From: Azolla caroliniana
Taxonomy: Eukaryota > Polypodiophyta
Assembly (NCBI GenBank): GCA_043228905.1
Contig: JBHGNT010000002.1
Location: 15,004,001 to 15,068,000 of the forward strand
Direction of reading: 5' to 3'
Length of the DNA stretch: 64,000 bases
The stretch's first letter is position 1, and each line of letters begins with the position of its first letter. Under the pieces are notes generated by a model. It searched no databases and was not told where the DNA came from. It worked only from the letters and a program-made list of their open reading frames with translations. Both the position numbers and the translations under genes were made by a program. Shown one piece after another: positions 52,323 to 63,715 of the stretch.

Positions 52323-53368
52323 CGAAGGTGGTATTGTGCTCCGTAGCTGCGGAGCTATCGTCGTCAGTCGTTGTTTCTGCCGCCGTGGGGACGTCTTTGA
52401 CCAATCCCCGCCCATCTTTCCTGTCCAATCTACGCGGTTTTGGTCTGGGGCTATCCTGCCGTGTTTCGGTGTCGGGCTCTGGGGCTGCTGCCACGGAACG
52501 TGTCGGTTGTTCTTCCTGCATTGTCCGTGTGTCTGGCTGGGCGGGTTGGGGTTACTCTTCCCACTCTGGGGCCGCTAACTCCACTAACCTTCGTTTCGCG
52601 GATCGGGGCGGGGGCGTGGATCGGCTGGGCTGGGAATAGTACCGTAAGGTACTATTGTATGATCGGCCTGAGCTTTTTTCCTGCCTGATACGCATGCAAG
52701 CCTTCCCGTAACGCCGGCCCTATGATGACCCCCCAGTCGACTGCACGTCCTTCAAAGGTATCGATAATGATGCCCGCCTTCTACTTGGGCATCCCATATG
52801 TGTTGACATGTACGCAGCGGACCTCTAACAGGAACTTGGCAACTTCACGGAAGAAGGGATCTGGGATCTGCTTCGTTCTATAGGCCTTGGTGGAGGAGGA
52901 GTATGGCCTAAAATATTGTTGCAGCGCCTCTACAGGAGGGATTTCGAAATGCCTTTCGCCTAGCAATGACAGGTCCAACTTTTTCCGGATGGAAGAGTTG
53001 ATGACCGTGTCTATGTTCAGTTTCCTGGCGATGTCCATGGCATCCGGGTGTGGGGGTGCCTCTGCGACCCGTATGTACCCGTCTAGGCGCTTCTCCACGA
53101 GCCATCGGCGTAAGGCAATAGAGATGAAGATCGGCATTGCTAGAGTAGGTTCGTGGGAAGGAGACTGGTGGTTGCGGTGGGCTGGAGCTCTGTGATAGGA
53201 TGGAGGAGAAGGTGAGGGGGAGGAGCGATGGGAGCGCTGATAGTTAGAAGGTGGGTTTCTGTTTTGTGCAGAAGATCTTCTATTTCCTTCGTTTTGTGGC
53301 TTAGGGTTCATTGGGCGGTGAGCCATCGTGGTGTCGCGTGTTCTTGAACTAGGAGTCTGTGCATGCAT
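52323..53368 (-). pseudogene. gypsyO ORF3, N-terminal globular segment
   Basis: Met at 53335 or 53368; the first 75 residues are basic and Ser/Pro/Asn-rich (MAHRPMNPKPQNEGN), then a globular-looking part (FISIALRRWLVEKRLDGYI, DIARKLNIDTVINSSIRKKL, FREVAKFLLEVRCVHVNTYG), a TAG at 52781, further conserved-looking sequence (FEGRAVDWGVIIGPALREGL) and, in another frame from about 52550, a Glu/Asp/Thr-rich linker. I do not recognise the family. It is not gag, protease, RT, RNase H or integrase. Confidence 0.65.
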
Positions 53369-53515
53369 TTAGTCCTTTTAATAGTCGCTATCTTCTCTTC
53401 TTTTTGTTTTTTTTTTTTTTTTCCGTAACGGTTATATACAACCTATTTTTATATTATGGTACAAGTGGGGCCGCCCATTTACGTTGCGGGTTCGCCAGCT
53501 TTGTCCTATTTGGCG
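53369..53515 (-). other. Spacer between gypsyO integrase and ORF3
   Basis: About 150 bases. The minus strand contains ATATAAAAATAGG (53441-53455) and then a run of 18 A (53405-53422) before the ORF3 start region. It may be a promoter-like or reinitiation spacer; function is not shown. Confidence 0.4.
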
Positions 53516-54700
53516 GTGAATGGGTTAGGTGGCGTAGAGCCCAGGTAAGGTTTAAGGCGAAACCCATTCACCTTTTGCCATACTACTTCCCCGGCCAACG
53601 TACCTAGTTGGAATGTGCCTTGTTCCGCTCAAATTATCCAGTATGGGTCGATCCAGCCGAAGCGTAACTTCCCTGGCATATGGCCCATGCGGGTTTGGAA
53701 AACCAGCACCGCCCGACCGACAACGAACTCCTTTTCTCTTGCATTCTGATCTCGATCCACAAACGCTTTACGCCGTCGTTGTTCCTGCTCCAACATAGCC
53801 ATGCTGTGTATGCGTTTTTCCCCGAGTTCAAGTAGCTAGTGGAGCTGTACCTCCTCCGACTTGGCTTCCGATAGTCGGTCCCGTACCTGAATTCGCAAAT
53901 TGGGTACCTGAAATTCGACCGCCATCACAGCCTCCAGCCCAAACACTAGTCAAAACGGTGTTGACTGTATACTTGTTTTGTAGCTGGTTCTGTACGCCCA
54001 TAACGCACTCTGTAATTTGGTATCCCAGTCCGTTCTATTTTCATTGACGATTTTCTTCAAGATGGTCTGCAACGTCTTGTTGGTGGATTCCGCTAACCCA
54101 TTCGCCTATGGATAATATGGCGTACTCTTTTTATGGACTACGGCGTAATGATGTGTTAGTTCCCGAACCACCGTATTGAGAAAGTGACTCCCCTGATCAC
54201 TGATGAGCTCAATCGGACAGTCGAATCGGCACCAGATGTGCTCGCAAAGGAATCTAGCTGTGACGGCCACTGTATTTTCACGTAGTGCCTTTGCTTCTAC
54301 CCACTTGGTGCAATAATCCGTAGCTACCAATATGTATTTATTGCCCGTACGGGCTGCCGCCGGTGTGAAGGGGCCCACAAAATCCAATCCCCACTTTTGG
54401 AAGGGGTCTAGCGGTAATACGTGCTAGTGTGGCATCCTTGCGCCCTCCGCGGGCTAGCCCATCCGTTGACACAAATCACACTTTCTACAATACTCGGATG
54501 CGTCCTTTTGCGTTGTTGGCCACCATAAGCCCGCCTGCCATACTTTCCGGGCTGTAACATCGCCCGCGTAATGGCCACCTGCCATGCCGCAGTGCTCCTC
54601 CTGTAAAACTACTTCCTTCTCATCCTGACGTACCCCATGTCGTCAAATGCCGTCACTTCCTTTGTGATATAAAACTCCTTCTACGAGGCAGAAGTGACAG
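53516..54700 (-). pseudogene. gypsyO integrase
   Basis: H2C2 finger with EEHCGMAGGHYAGD...YCRKCDLCQ (54600-54470), core MDFVGPFTPAAARTGNKYIL, TDYCTKWVEAKALRENTV and ISDQGSHFLNTVVRE (54387-54150), then the C-terminal end GRAVLVFQTRMGHMPGKLRF (about 53740-53670) and WQKVNGFRLKPYLG (53560). Several stops between 54100 and 53850. Lacks a chromodomain. Confidence 0.88.
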
Positions 54701-54714
54701 CTTCGGACGACCAG

Positions 54715-55308
54715 TCATTTCTTCTCGTCTGTGCGTAATTGGGGTGGAGGCAGACCTGTAGTCAAAAAGTACGTCATTTCCATAAGCCACCGGTCCGGAA
54801 AGGTCGATTCCGTTCTTTCTGCTAGTGTTGCTACCCGCAGGATGTCGGCGTCCAGAAAATCGTCGTCATCTTTCTGTATTGTTTCTCCATTCTCGAGTCT
54901 TCTCAAAAAATCCACCACTCCATGTTGCGCCCCTGGTCGGTGCTGGATTACGAAATCGAATTCTTGGAGCAGCAACATCCATCGCGCCAATTTCCTCGTC
55001 AAGGTTTGTTTCTCCACCAAATACAACATCGCCGAATGATCCACGTGGAACGTGAATTTCCTCCCTAGTAAATAATGCCGGAATTTATTGATGTTATAGA
55101 TCATCCCTAGCGCCTCCCGCTCCGTTGTGGAATAGTTACGCTCTACTGTTGATACTTTACGACTAACGTAGTACACTGGCCGGTACTAGTTTGGTTCGGT
55201 GAGCTGCATTAGTGCACTTCCTATTGCTATGTTCGAGGCATCGACGAACACGTGGAATGGCTTCGCCCAAACTGGGGGTTGTACGACGGACTCCAGTGTA
55301 CGGGAGCA
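54715..55308 (-). pseudogene. gypsyO RNase H
   Basis: YYVSRKVSTVERNYSTTERE, HYLLGRKFTFHVDHSAMLYL and WMLLLQEFDFVIQHRPGAQH followed by VVDFLRRLENGE. Frame breaks near 55180 and 55310 separate it from RT. The stretch 55199-55411 contains a short duplication (TCCAGTGTACGGGAGCAT / TCCGGTGTACGGGAGCAT). Confidence 0.88.
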
Positions 55309-56643
55309 TTATCTTAATTGCCTCATAGTCCATTGGAAAGGAGTCCGGTGTACGGGAGCATGTAATGGCGTGGCGAAGTTCGCCAAATATCGTATCATCC
55401 GATTGTGCCACCGTATTTTTCCTAAAAACCGGCTGAGCGATTTAGCGTTTGTCGGAGTTTTGGCTTGTGTAATCACGAAGATCTTGTTCGGATCGACCGC
55501 TATTCCCTCCTTGCTGACTATATGGCCCAGGAGAGTCCCGCTGGTCATGCCGAAAGCACATTTCGCGGGATTCAGGCTTAAGCGTGCGGTGCGGCAACGT
55601 TCCAAGCAAAGTTGTAAGTGCGTAAAATGGTCTATTGTTCTCCCATATACCGCAAAGTCGTCTAAAAAAACTTGCATGAACGCCGGAATGTATTCCCCAA
55701 AGATCTGCGTAATTGTCCATTGAAATGTTGCAGGCACCGTCTTTAGTCCGAACATCATGACGACTGCCACATAGACTCCCTAGTCCGTGACAAATGCCGT
55801 CTTTTCTTGGTCTTCGGGATGCATGCATACCTGGTTATACCCATTGAAGCCATCTAAAAAATTGTACACCTCATGTCCTGCGACGACGTCTAGTACGCTA
55901 TCAGTGAAGGGTAAAGGAAATGCGTCCGTAATGGTTAGGGCGTTTAATTTTCGGTAATCTACGCATACCCGTATTTTGCCGTTTTTCTTTGGAACGACCA
56001 CTATCGGGCTTAACCATGTCGCTTGTTTAACTGGCCATATGAACCCCGCCTTCAAGAGCTTGTCAATTTCTTCTTTCACGCAGGTCGCGTAGTTTGGGTT
56101 CATGCGGTAGCGGCGCTGCTGGACGGGTTTTGCGTCTGTTGCTAAATTGATCTTATGCTGATAGAACTTGGCATCTAACCCCTTCATGTCCTCGTGAGCC
56201 CAAGCGAACACATCTTTATATTTCGTGAGTAGTGCGATCATCGTATTTCTCTGGTCCGGCCTTAATTCCTTTGCGATGGAGAGGAAGCGGGGTTCTGACT
56301 CCATACCCACATTTACTTCTTCCAGGGCGGAAGCGGTGACTCGTCGTGAAATCTCCATTTCCCTTTCGAATGCCTCCCGTGCTCTACTGAGTTCCACTAT
56401 GGACTCTGGGTTTCGTTCATAAGCCTCGTCGTGGAGAATAGTGGCCATGGCATATGTTGCCGCGGTTGCGATGACATTGATTTCGAACAGCGGAATGATC
56501 CGTGGGTGCTCATCTAGATATGCCTCTAATTCTACATCCTCCACCCCAGCCAACATATTTATATCTTCTGCATATAATGGTGTTATACCCTTGGGTTGTG
56601 GCGTGCTTCCTTCTGTAGGTACGCGAAACCTTGGTGCGTCCAT
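55309..56643 (-). pseudogene. gypsyO reverse transcriptase
   Basis: AVVMMFGLKTVPATFQWTIT, catalytic MQVFLDDFAVYG (about 55680-55645), thumb GHIVSKEGIAVDPNKIF, RFLGKIRWHNRMIRYLANFA; upstream fingers VVVPKKNGKIRVCVDYRKLN, FLDGFNGYNQVCMHPEDQEK. 56643-56200 is the acidic linker (DAPRFRVPTEGS). A TAG near 55780 splits palm and fingers. The catalytic FLDD is intact. Confidence 0.92.
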
Positions 56644-56674
56644 GTCGGAAACTGATACACTTATGTTGCCAGCT

Positions 56675-57118
56675 CTACTTGATATTTGTTGCCCGAAGCC
56701 ATGGTTTTCCCAGAAGCACTGGGTACGCCCCTGGGGCGTCCAAGGCGAGGACGACCGTCGAGATGTCGAAGCGATGTCCGCCCACGATAATGCCTATTTT
56801 GCGAATTAACCCCAATGGTCGTACTGAGCGGGTATCTGGCATTCGGAGCCAGAATGGGCAAGCCTCCCATTTTGAAATGCGTAACTGCTCGCAAGTTTTT
56901 GCACTAATTACATTGACGCTTGAGCCACCATCAATTACGCATCCAGGAATTTCCTGTCCGTGTAATATTAATGTAATAGTCGGGTTGTGCTGATCCACTA
57001 CCGGCGGTCCGTCGCTAACGTCTGTAAGGTTTGTAGCGACGCTCACCCTGGGTATGCCTGTCACCCATTCTTCCATGGTCTGGCGGAAGCGTGGGACTAG
57101 CTGCAATAGTTTCTCCAT
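56675..57118 (-). pseudogene. gypsyO aspartic protease
   Basis: CVIDGGSSVNVISAKTCEQL with DGG in place of D-S/T-G, then APGAYPVLLGKPWLRATN. 147 codons open; same arrangement as gypsy1. Confidence 0.88.
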
Positions 57119-58662
57119 GGTTAATGTTATCTCGCAGCCCGCTAATGCCTGTCAAATCGGGTCTGGGACCTGTCCTTCGTCCTCTACTCGCTCCCTCGCG
57201 TTCGCGGAGTCCTTCCGCATGCACTCTATATTGGTCGCATTTTCTTTTTCCACCCATGCTTGGGCTTGTCGTCGTATCTCGTCTTGCGCAGCCCAATTAG
57301 CCATTTTTGTTTGCTGGCATGTCGTGACGTGTTGCACTTCCGCCGTAATCGTATTGATGGCGGGCCCCTTTCCCTTGCATGCTGGGCATTGTGTGGGATA
57401 ATGTCCGAGCTACTAACAAATAAAACAATGTATGCTTGATTCACCCTTCTCGGCTCCTGGTGGTGTGTGCCGCTCCCCTGGTGCTACTTGCTCCTCGCGG
57501 TCCGGCCTTGTTTGTTGGAACGCACGCGGTGGTTGCTGTTGGTCCCGTCGTTGTTCCTAGTGTCCCTCATCTCCCGATCTTTCGTCGTAACGCTGGTGAT
57601 CTCGATATTGACGCGGCTTACCACGATAACCATTGAAGCTGTCCCGTTTGTTTGTTGGCCGGTGATTCTCGTAGCGCCGGCCCCCTTTAGCATAACTCGG
57701 ATATCCACGATAATCCTCGTCCTCAGAGTCATTGTGATTTCGGCGATTCCAGTGGTGCCGGTCATCCGTGGGTTGCGATCCACATACCGTGGTCGGTTTT
57801 CTTGCCTCCTTTGTTCAATCTAGCAAGGTGGACGCTGGGTGTCCATGCTGCAGACTGCGGGAGTGGCTCTGTTCAGCATATTGTATTCGCATTGTTCGAC
57901 TGTGTGAGCCTTCGAGTGGCAGATTGGGCAGTGGATTCTCATATTGCACTCCACTGCGGAATGCCCCGAGTTCAAGCAAATCGTGCACTGGATTGCTTTA
58001 CGAAACTAGCATTCCTCGTCCTGGGGTAATACTTGTCGTAAGGAGGACATAGAAAACCTTTCCTCCTCCTCGTCCAACTCGAGCTGTAATGCTCGTTCAA
58101 TGACCATATCCGCCGTTTCCCCTTTCACGCTATTGTTGTTGAGCGTTGCCCGGATGGGTCGGTGTAATGCTGCCAGAAATGTTTCTCAAGCCTCGTCCTC
58201 CGCAGGGCTCCGTTCTAGTTTCCACCGTAGATTTTGGAAACGTAAGCTGAAATCTGCGATCGTCTCAGTCGGCAGTTGCTTAAACGTGAAGAATTGTCCG
58301 AGGATTTCGCATTGTAGAACCCTCTGATGGAAGAACCGCAAGAAAGTGAACTGCAGCTGATCGAAGGTTGTGATTGCTGGTAAATCCATCTGTGAATGCC
58401 AAAACGCCGCTTGCGCATCCAATGTTAACCCGAACTCCATCATTTTTGACTGGTGCGCTACCGCCTCCGAAAGGCTCTGCGCCATGTGGTTCTCATTCCA
58501 GACATTAAGGAACATGCGAATATGGGTTGCGGCGTCAGTTGCGGCGTTAAAGCGGGGGTAGGCAAAGGCCATGCTGGGGGCTACGGCGGGTCGAGAAAGA
58601 CTAAAGGGTGGCGGTGGTGAGCGTACTCCCTCCGTCTCGCCGAGTATTTGGAGAGCGAACAC
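57119..58662 (-). pseudogene. gypsyO gag with zinc knuckle
   Basis: Capsid: FAYPRFNAATDAATHIRMFL, EFGLTLDAQAAFWHSQMDLP, LQFTFLRFFHQRVLQCEILG, ETIADFSLRFQNLRWKLERS (58662-58190); basic Arg/Asn/Thr tail; knuckle HCFIC-stop-LGHYPTQCPACKG (about 57440-57380). Stops separate the parts. Confidence 0.85.
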
Positions 58663-58857
58663 TCACCTTTGTAATCACTGCAGGCAGTACTGAGGTCGCT
58701 GAGGTGAGGCTTATGCCGTGCGCATTCTTCTGCCTAGTGTGACGGACCTTGTGATTGGCCAGTCTTGTCGTATTGGTTCTCTGGGGCGTCTGTAGCAAAA
58801 CATCCATTCGTCGTTGCTCGTCTGTGAGAAGACACATATCACCAAGCGTGCCAAAAG

Positions 58858-59295
58858 TGTTACCGATTAGGAACGCGGTCTGCGGTCAGTCCTTCGACCT
58901 AGACCTGCAAGTGGTTGTGGAACAACGAATAGGCATCTATGCATAATGCATAGGGGAATGTTCCCTGTAACCTATCAGCATATAGGGGAGACGGCTACAA
59001 CCGACTCCTTAGCAATGGTTACACTTACGTTCTTACACGCTCTGGTATTCCAGACATTCAGTAGATTAGTCGTAGCTATACATAGACTTTCAGAGAAGAT
59101 AGAATTCTATTATGATACGTTCCTTTACATTCCAAAATTACACGCTCCCTCTATCAGAGGTTTTCTGCCCTTTATATACGCAGGGTCTATTTAGCCGTTC
59201 ACGCTTCCTACGTGAACCATTACATACGTTATGATCTTATATTATTTCTTATTCCTACGCTCTTGTCCGTCGGTTACTATTCCGGCGGACAATAG
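58858..59295 (-). repeat. gypsyO 5' LTR
   Basis: 438 bp, TGTTACCGATTAGG to GGACAATA (last C apparently mutated to T). Minus strand continues into CTTTTGGCACGCTTGG, a likely primer site (58835-58857). Minus TATA CGTATATAAAGGGC near 59170-59182. Confidence 0.9.
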
Positions 59296-59434
59296 ATACG
59301 AAGTCAAGATGGGACAAGCTCGGTTCAATTCCTCACGGTACGACCGAACCATGACTGAAATAAGCATAACTTAGGGAGGATTTTTACTTCGGGCTATTAG
59401 GGAGAGGGAAAACAATAGTCTGGGACATCTAACT

Positions 59435-60594
59435 ATGTTCCCAATTCAGTGTAATAAAAGTTGTCACCCCATTAATGAAAATGAAGTCTTGTTTTCTGAA
59501 AATGGGATGTGTAAATTTAACAACATAAATAGAGGAGATATTAAAATAGGAATCCTAGAGGAACAACTTAGAGAAATCAGGATTATGAGCGAGGAAGAGG
59601 CAATAAATGGGTACACTCTTGGGGAAATGGAGAAAGTCATCAAATCGAAACTGCAATTGAGCAAAATGATTCCAATCAACTCTGTCGCCTTATACACCGC
59701 CATCGACGAATATGAACAAGGTGTCGCGATGGATGAAGTCCAAGTTGATACCAAATACAAGATTGTGGATAAGAAAGTCAAACTTGTGGATGCTCCCTTT
59801 CCTGAAGATAGTTGGCAACGAATAAAGGAGGTAGCACGAGATCCGTGCCTTAAAGACCCGAAAGGAGTAGGGCATGTCTTCACCAACAAAACTCGACGAA
59901 AGCTCAAAGTTGGTGGGGGTGAGTTTTTGCTTCCCAAAGAAGAGTCCAAGTTCCGGGAAATGTTGGAGCAACACGGGAAAGCATTTTCCTTTTCCCCATA
60001 AAAATCGGATGTGTTGACCCAACGCTTGTGGAACCAATGGTTATCTTTACAATACCCCATGTGCCATGGAACTTGAAGCCAATTCTCGTTCCAAGGGCTC
60101 ACATTCCAAGATTGTTGGAGCTGTTAAAAGAAAAGATTAGAATGGGAATCCTTGAGCCATCGAATGCGCCTTATTCAAATAGGTGATTCACAGTGCCGAA
60201 AAAGAATGGAGCGCTTCGATTTATACAAGATTTGCAACCGGTAAACAAGGTCACCATTCGTAATGTTGATATTGAACCTAGTGTTGATGAGTTTGCTGAA
60301 GCTTTTGTAAGAAGGTCGATTTACTCGATTGGAGACTTGTATTCTGGATACAACCAATTTCAATTGTCTTTAGATAGGCGAGACATCACAACGATGTGGA
60401 CCCCCATTGGACTAGTAAGGATGTGTACATTACCGCAAGGGGCAACTAACTCGGTGGCCCACATGATGAATGCCATGAACAAAGTACTAAGAAACTGCGT
60501 GCTAGATATTACGATGCCTTTCCTCCATGATATCCCTATAAAGGGGTGCCCTGAATCAAAGAAGGATGAGTCTTTAGATCAAGATGGATGTTGA
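59435..60594 (+). pseudogene. gypsy4 RT linker and reverse transcriptase
   Basis: VDTKYKIVDKKVKLVDAPFP, GHVFTNKTRRKLKVGGGEFL, then a frameshift at 60000, VPHVPWNLKPI, PKKNGALRFIQDLQPVNKVT, DLYSGYNQFQL and RMCTLPQGATNSVAH. The catalytic box reads MPFLHDIPIKGC: the first Asp of FLDD is replaced by His, so RT is dead irrespective of stops. Confidence 0.92.
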
Positions 60595-61535
60595 AGATTT
60601 GTCTCAAACCATATTAAAGACTGTGGAAGAGTGCTAGAAAGACTAGAAGGTGCAAGGGTCACATTCTCCGGAGAAAAAACAGCATTTGGCCAACGCGAGA
60701 TCCTAGTAGTGGGACATCTTTGTGCACCATATGGGCGAAAACCCTCTCACGAGAAGGTGAATGCTATTCAAGAGATGCGAGAGGAATGTGGAACGCAGAC
60801 TGAGGTCCGAAGATTCTTAGGAGCATGTGCGTTCTACCACATTTGGATTCCGCACTATGCTCATGTGGCGAACCCTTGTATAGCTTACTGAAAAAAGGGA
60901 GAAAATTCAAATGGGAACCGATACACACAAAGGCGATGAAGAGGTTAAAAGGGCTACTAGTGGCAGCACTAGCTTTAAGGAAAGTCGTCTACAAAGAAGG
61001 GATGCCCATCTATGTCACGGTAGATACGAGTCCAACGGGAATTGGATGGGTCATCAACCAAGATGGAGAAGATAGCTTACGGTACGCCATCCGGTTCGGA
61101 GCAAAGGTTCTTGGCGAATGACAACGAGGATATGCCCAAGGAAAGCGGGAACTCTGGGGTATCGTGTCTACAGTAAAAGTAGACAAGGATTACATGATGG
61201 GGTCAGAGATGGTAATTGAAATGGATTGCCTCCCAATCCTTGGGATGATCTCCGGATGTGCGACACCAGATCTAGCTATGTTAAGGTGGATCTCTTATAT
61301 CAAGTCTTTGAACCCGGAGATTCGCCACATTACTGGGAAGAGCAATGCCATGGCTGACATGTTTTCAAGAGCAATATTCAAGGATGAAAGTGACATGGTT
61401 TCAGAAGATGAAAACGTCACCCTCGACTTCTTCAAAGCAGCCCAACTATCGGCAAAGGACAGAGGCACACCAACCCTCCACGCTTTCAACAAGAATGAGT
61501 ATGAAGAGGAGTGGTTACTAATGGCATATTCATGA
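60595..61535 (+). pseudogene. gypsy4 RT thumb and RNase H
   Basis: FSGEKTAFGQREILVVGHLC, EVRRFLGACAFYHIWIPHYA, VTVDTSPTGIGWVINQDGED, EMVIEMDCLPILGMISGCAT, GKSNAMADMFSRAIFKDESD. Frame breaks near 60890 and 61121. Confidence 0.9.
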
Positions 61536-62874
61536 GAACGATGATGGCAGATGCTTCATGGACGAAGGAGGAGGCTCTACAAATACAAAAGAAAGCTTAC
61601 CAGTACTTTCTGAAGGGAGGATTCCTCTAGCGGCATCCAAAGAGAAGGGCAGGGATGCCACTACGAGTAGTGGTGAAGAAAGATGAACAAACAACGTTGA
61701 TGTCTAAATTCCACGAAAGTCCATGGGCAGGTCATAGAGGAACGTGGGCAACGTTGGAAAAGCTAATGGAAAAGTACTACTGGTCAAGCATGTATAAAGA
61801 TGTACTACATTTCGTATCCACATGCAAAAGTTTTCAAGTACATTCGAACGTATGTCACCATGATTGGTTGCGATCAACATACCCACTCACCATACACTTA
61901 AAATGGATGGTGGATCTGGTCTTGATGCTAATGGGAGTGCGATAGATGAAGTACTTGGTACTAGCGAGGGAAGACCTGACAAACCAGGTAGAAGGATGAG
62001 CCTGAGCAAATAAGACGACAATAGTCGTATGCAAATTTCTACTCGAAGAAGTCGTCTGCCGATACGGATGTGTGGGAAATATAGTATCCGACTGAGGGGA
62101 CCTAGATGCACACGAAGCAATGGAGCTCTTCGAGCGACTAGGTGTAAACCTCTCCCTCACAACTGCCTATAATTCGGAAGCAAATGGGAAGATCGAGCGA
62201 GGGCATGGGCTGATAGTCAAAGACATCATACAAGCATGCGATGGTTGAGTTGGGAATTGGTCGTGATTATTGCCCTATGCATTGTGGGCCGATAGAACTA
62301 CGCACAGTTCGGTCACATGCTATATGCTAGTAGAGATCATGTATGGACAGAAACTAGTAACGCCCATCGAGAGGACGATCGCCTCATGGGTAGCAATACC
62401 ATGGGAGAATGAGATGAGCCGGGAAGAATTATTGGCGGCACGAATAAGGCAACTCGAAAGAAGACCTGAAGACCTAGAGAACGCGCGAAAGATAATGGAG
62501 ACAACCTGCGTGAAGAATAAGATTTGGTTTGATAAGACACACCGATTGCATCCCAAGAACATCGATGAAGGAGATTGGGTATTGATCTACGACAACAACC
62601 TGGACAACCAACACAGGATGACAAGGAAGTTCGCAAGAAGGTGGTTCGGACCGTATGTGGTGATGGTGCCAACGACAACGCCACCTACCACCTCGCGGAG
62701 CTAGACGGATCAAGGCTGGCCATACCCATTGCTAGGAAAAGAGTAAAGATATTGAAGAAAAGACAAGATGAGGGTCCTAACCTAGATGAATTCAACAATG
62801 AAGATGGTACGACGGGACCCACAAATGTGAGAGAGGTTGATGAGGACATGGAGGAAATTGATCGATCACCGTAG
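61536..62874 (+). pseudogene. gypsy4 integrase
   Basis: H2C2 part FHESPWAGHRGTWATLEKLM (61710-61770), core with VLMGVR and an IVSD-stop-GDLDAHEAMELFERLG-like piece near 62080-62140, then LWADRTTHSSVTCYM (62280), EMSREELLAARIRQLERRPE and C-terminus WVLIYDNNLDNQHRMTRKFA, RWFGPYVV. Multiple stops. Confidence 0.88.
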
Positions 62875-62923
62875 CCGAAATCTCACACTCAGTTCTTAGC
62901 ACGTACCGGAGGACGTGCAGTTT

Positions 62924-62935
62924 GGTGGAGGTGGA
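62924..62935 (+). promoter_or_regulatory. gypsy4 polypurine tract
   Basis: GGTGGAGGTGGA directly before TGTCATGAAG. Confidence 0.75.
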
Positions 62936-63691
62936 TGTCATGAAGATTTTCGGCAACAGTGTGAAAATTGCGTGGAACAAGGGAAATCGAGAAGGTGCAA
63001 TGTGCACACGTATGAAAGGAGTGATGGTTAGACGCGTATGTTAACACATTAATGTGCGCGTGTTATGTGTGTTTAGGTTTTCATTACACAAATATATAAA
63101 ATAAACCTAAACGCATACAATGAGGTGCAAGTAAGGGTTTGAACCTTACATAGGAGGCAATTGACATACCATTAGACTAGGTTATTTCCTTTAAAACTTA
63201 TTTTCTGCATTGTACTTTTCACAGGAACTGCTGGTACATGAGGGCTTGGATGAGGTACATGGTCATCATGCATCGCATGTGATGCATGAGTGCCAAATGG
63301 AAATCATGCATTTCATGCATTGTATGCATGTACTACACCCTCACATGCACATATGCAAGGGGGCATCTATATAAGAAGGAGAGGAAGGGAAAAGAAATCA
63401 AGTAATGTAAGCAATCAATAATAATTAATAAATCCTAGTTATCTCAGTGGCAATATGTCTTGTATCTCAACTTTGAATTCAAAAGTTCAAACTAGGAATT
63501 CGTCTGGTCCGTATTAATCTATCAATATATCTTTAATACTTCTCGCATGCGCTATTCCTTCCACCGTTTCATTGTCTTGAACGATCCTTCCGATCCTCCA
63601 TCACCACTTGCGGATAGACGCTTGTGCTTGTCTGCACATGTGTAACACGCACATCTCGACGTTTGGCACATGCGTCACGTGCTTCACGACA
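62936..63691 (+). repeat. gypsy4 3' LTR
   Basis: 756 bp, TGTCATGAAG...GCTTCACGACA (inverted ends). Contains ATGCAT-rich sequence (63255-63345), TATA CATCTATATAAGAAGG (63363-63378), an antisense tRNA-like module (63133-63190; B box GGTTCAAACCC on the minus strand) and a sense one (63437-63500; TTATCTCAGTGG and AGTTCAAAC). Confidence 0.85.
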
Positions 63692-63715
63692 TCTTTGTGG
63701 TGCAGTATGATGAAG
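63692..63715. other. Short segment between gypsy4 and a copia LTR
   Basis: 24 bases, TCTTTGTGG...GATGAAG. Host sequence or the target of one of the neighbours; no partner duplication is available in the window. Confidence 0.4.

Larger units (their letters stand above)
24885..59295 (-). mobile_element. gypsyO: outer Tat-like gypsy element with three nested insertions
   Basis: Bounded by direct 437-438-bp LTRs and a GATAC duplication. Minus-strand order: 5' LTR, primer-like site, gag, zinc knuckle, DGGS protease, RT/RNase H, integrase, then a third ORF reaching close to the 3' LTR. gypsy2, gypsy3 and copia2 all sit within ORF3; subtracting them and one copia2 TSD copy leaves about 9.36 kb. Several TAG stops and frameshifts indicate loss of function. 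Confidence 0.88.
59296..63691 (+). mobile_element. gypsy4: decayed plus-strand gypsy element, main part
   Basis: From the gypsyO insertion point to its 3' LTR. It encodes the end of the protease region, RT, RNase H and integrase, all with many stops. It is related to gypsy2 and gypsy3 but AT-richer and more decayed, so the oldest layer of the nest. The 5' part (gag, 5' LTR) is missing; only 25 bases remain at 24860-24884. Confidence 0.9.
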
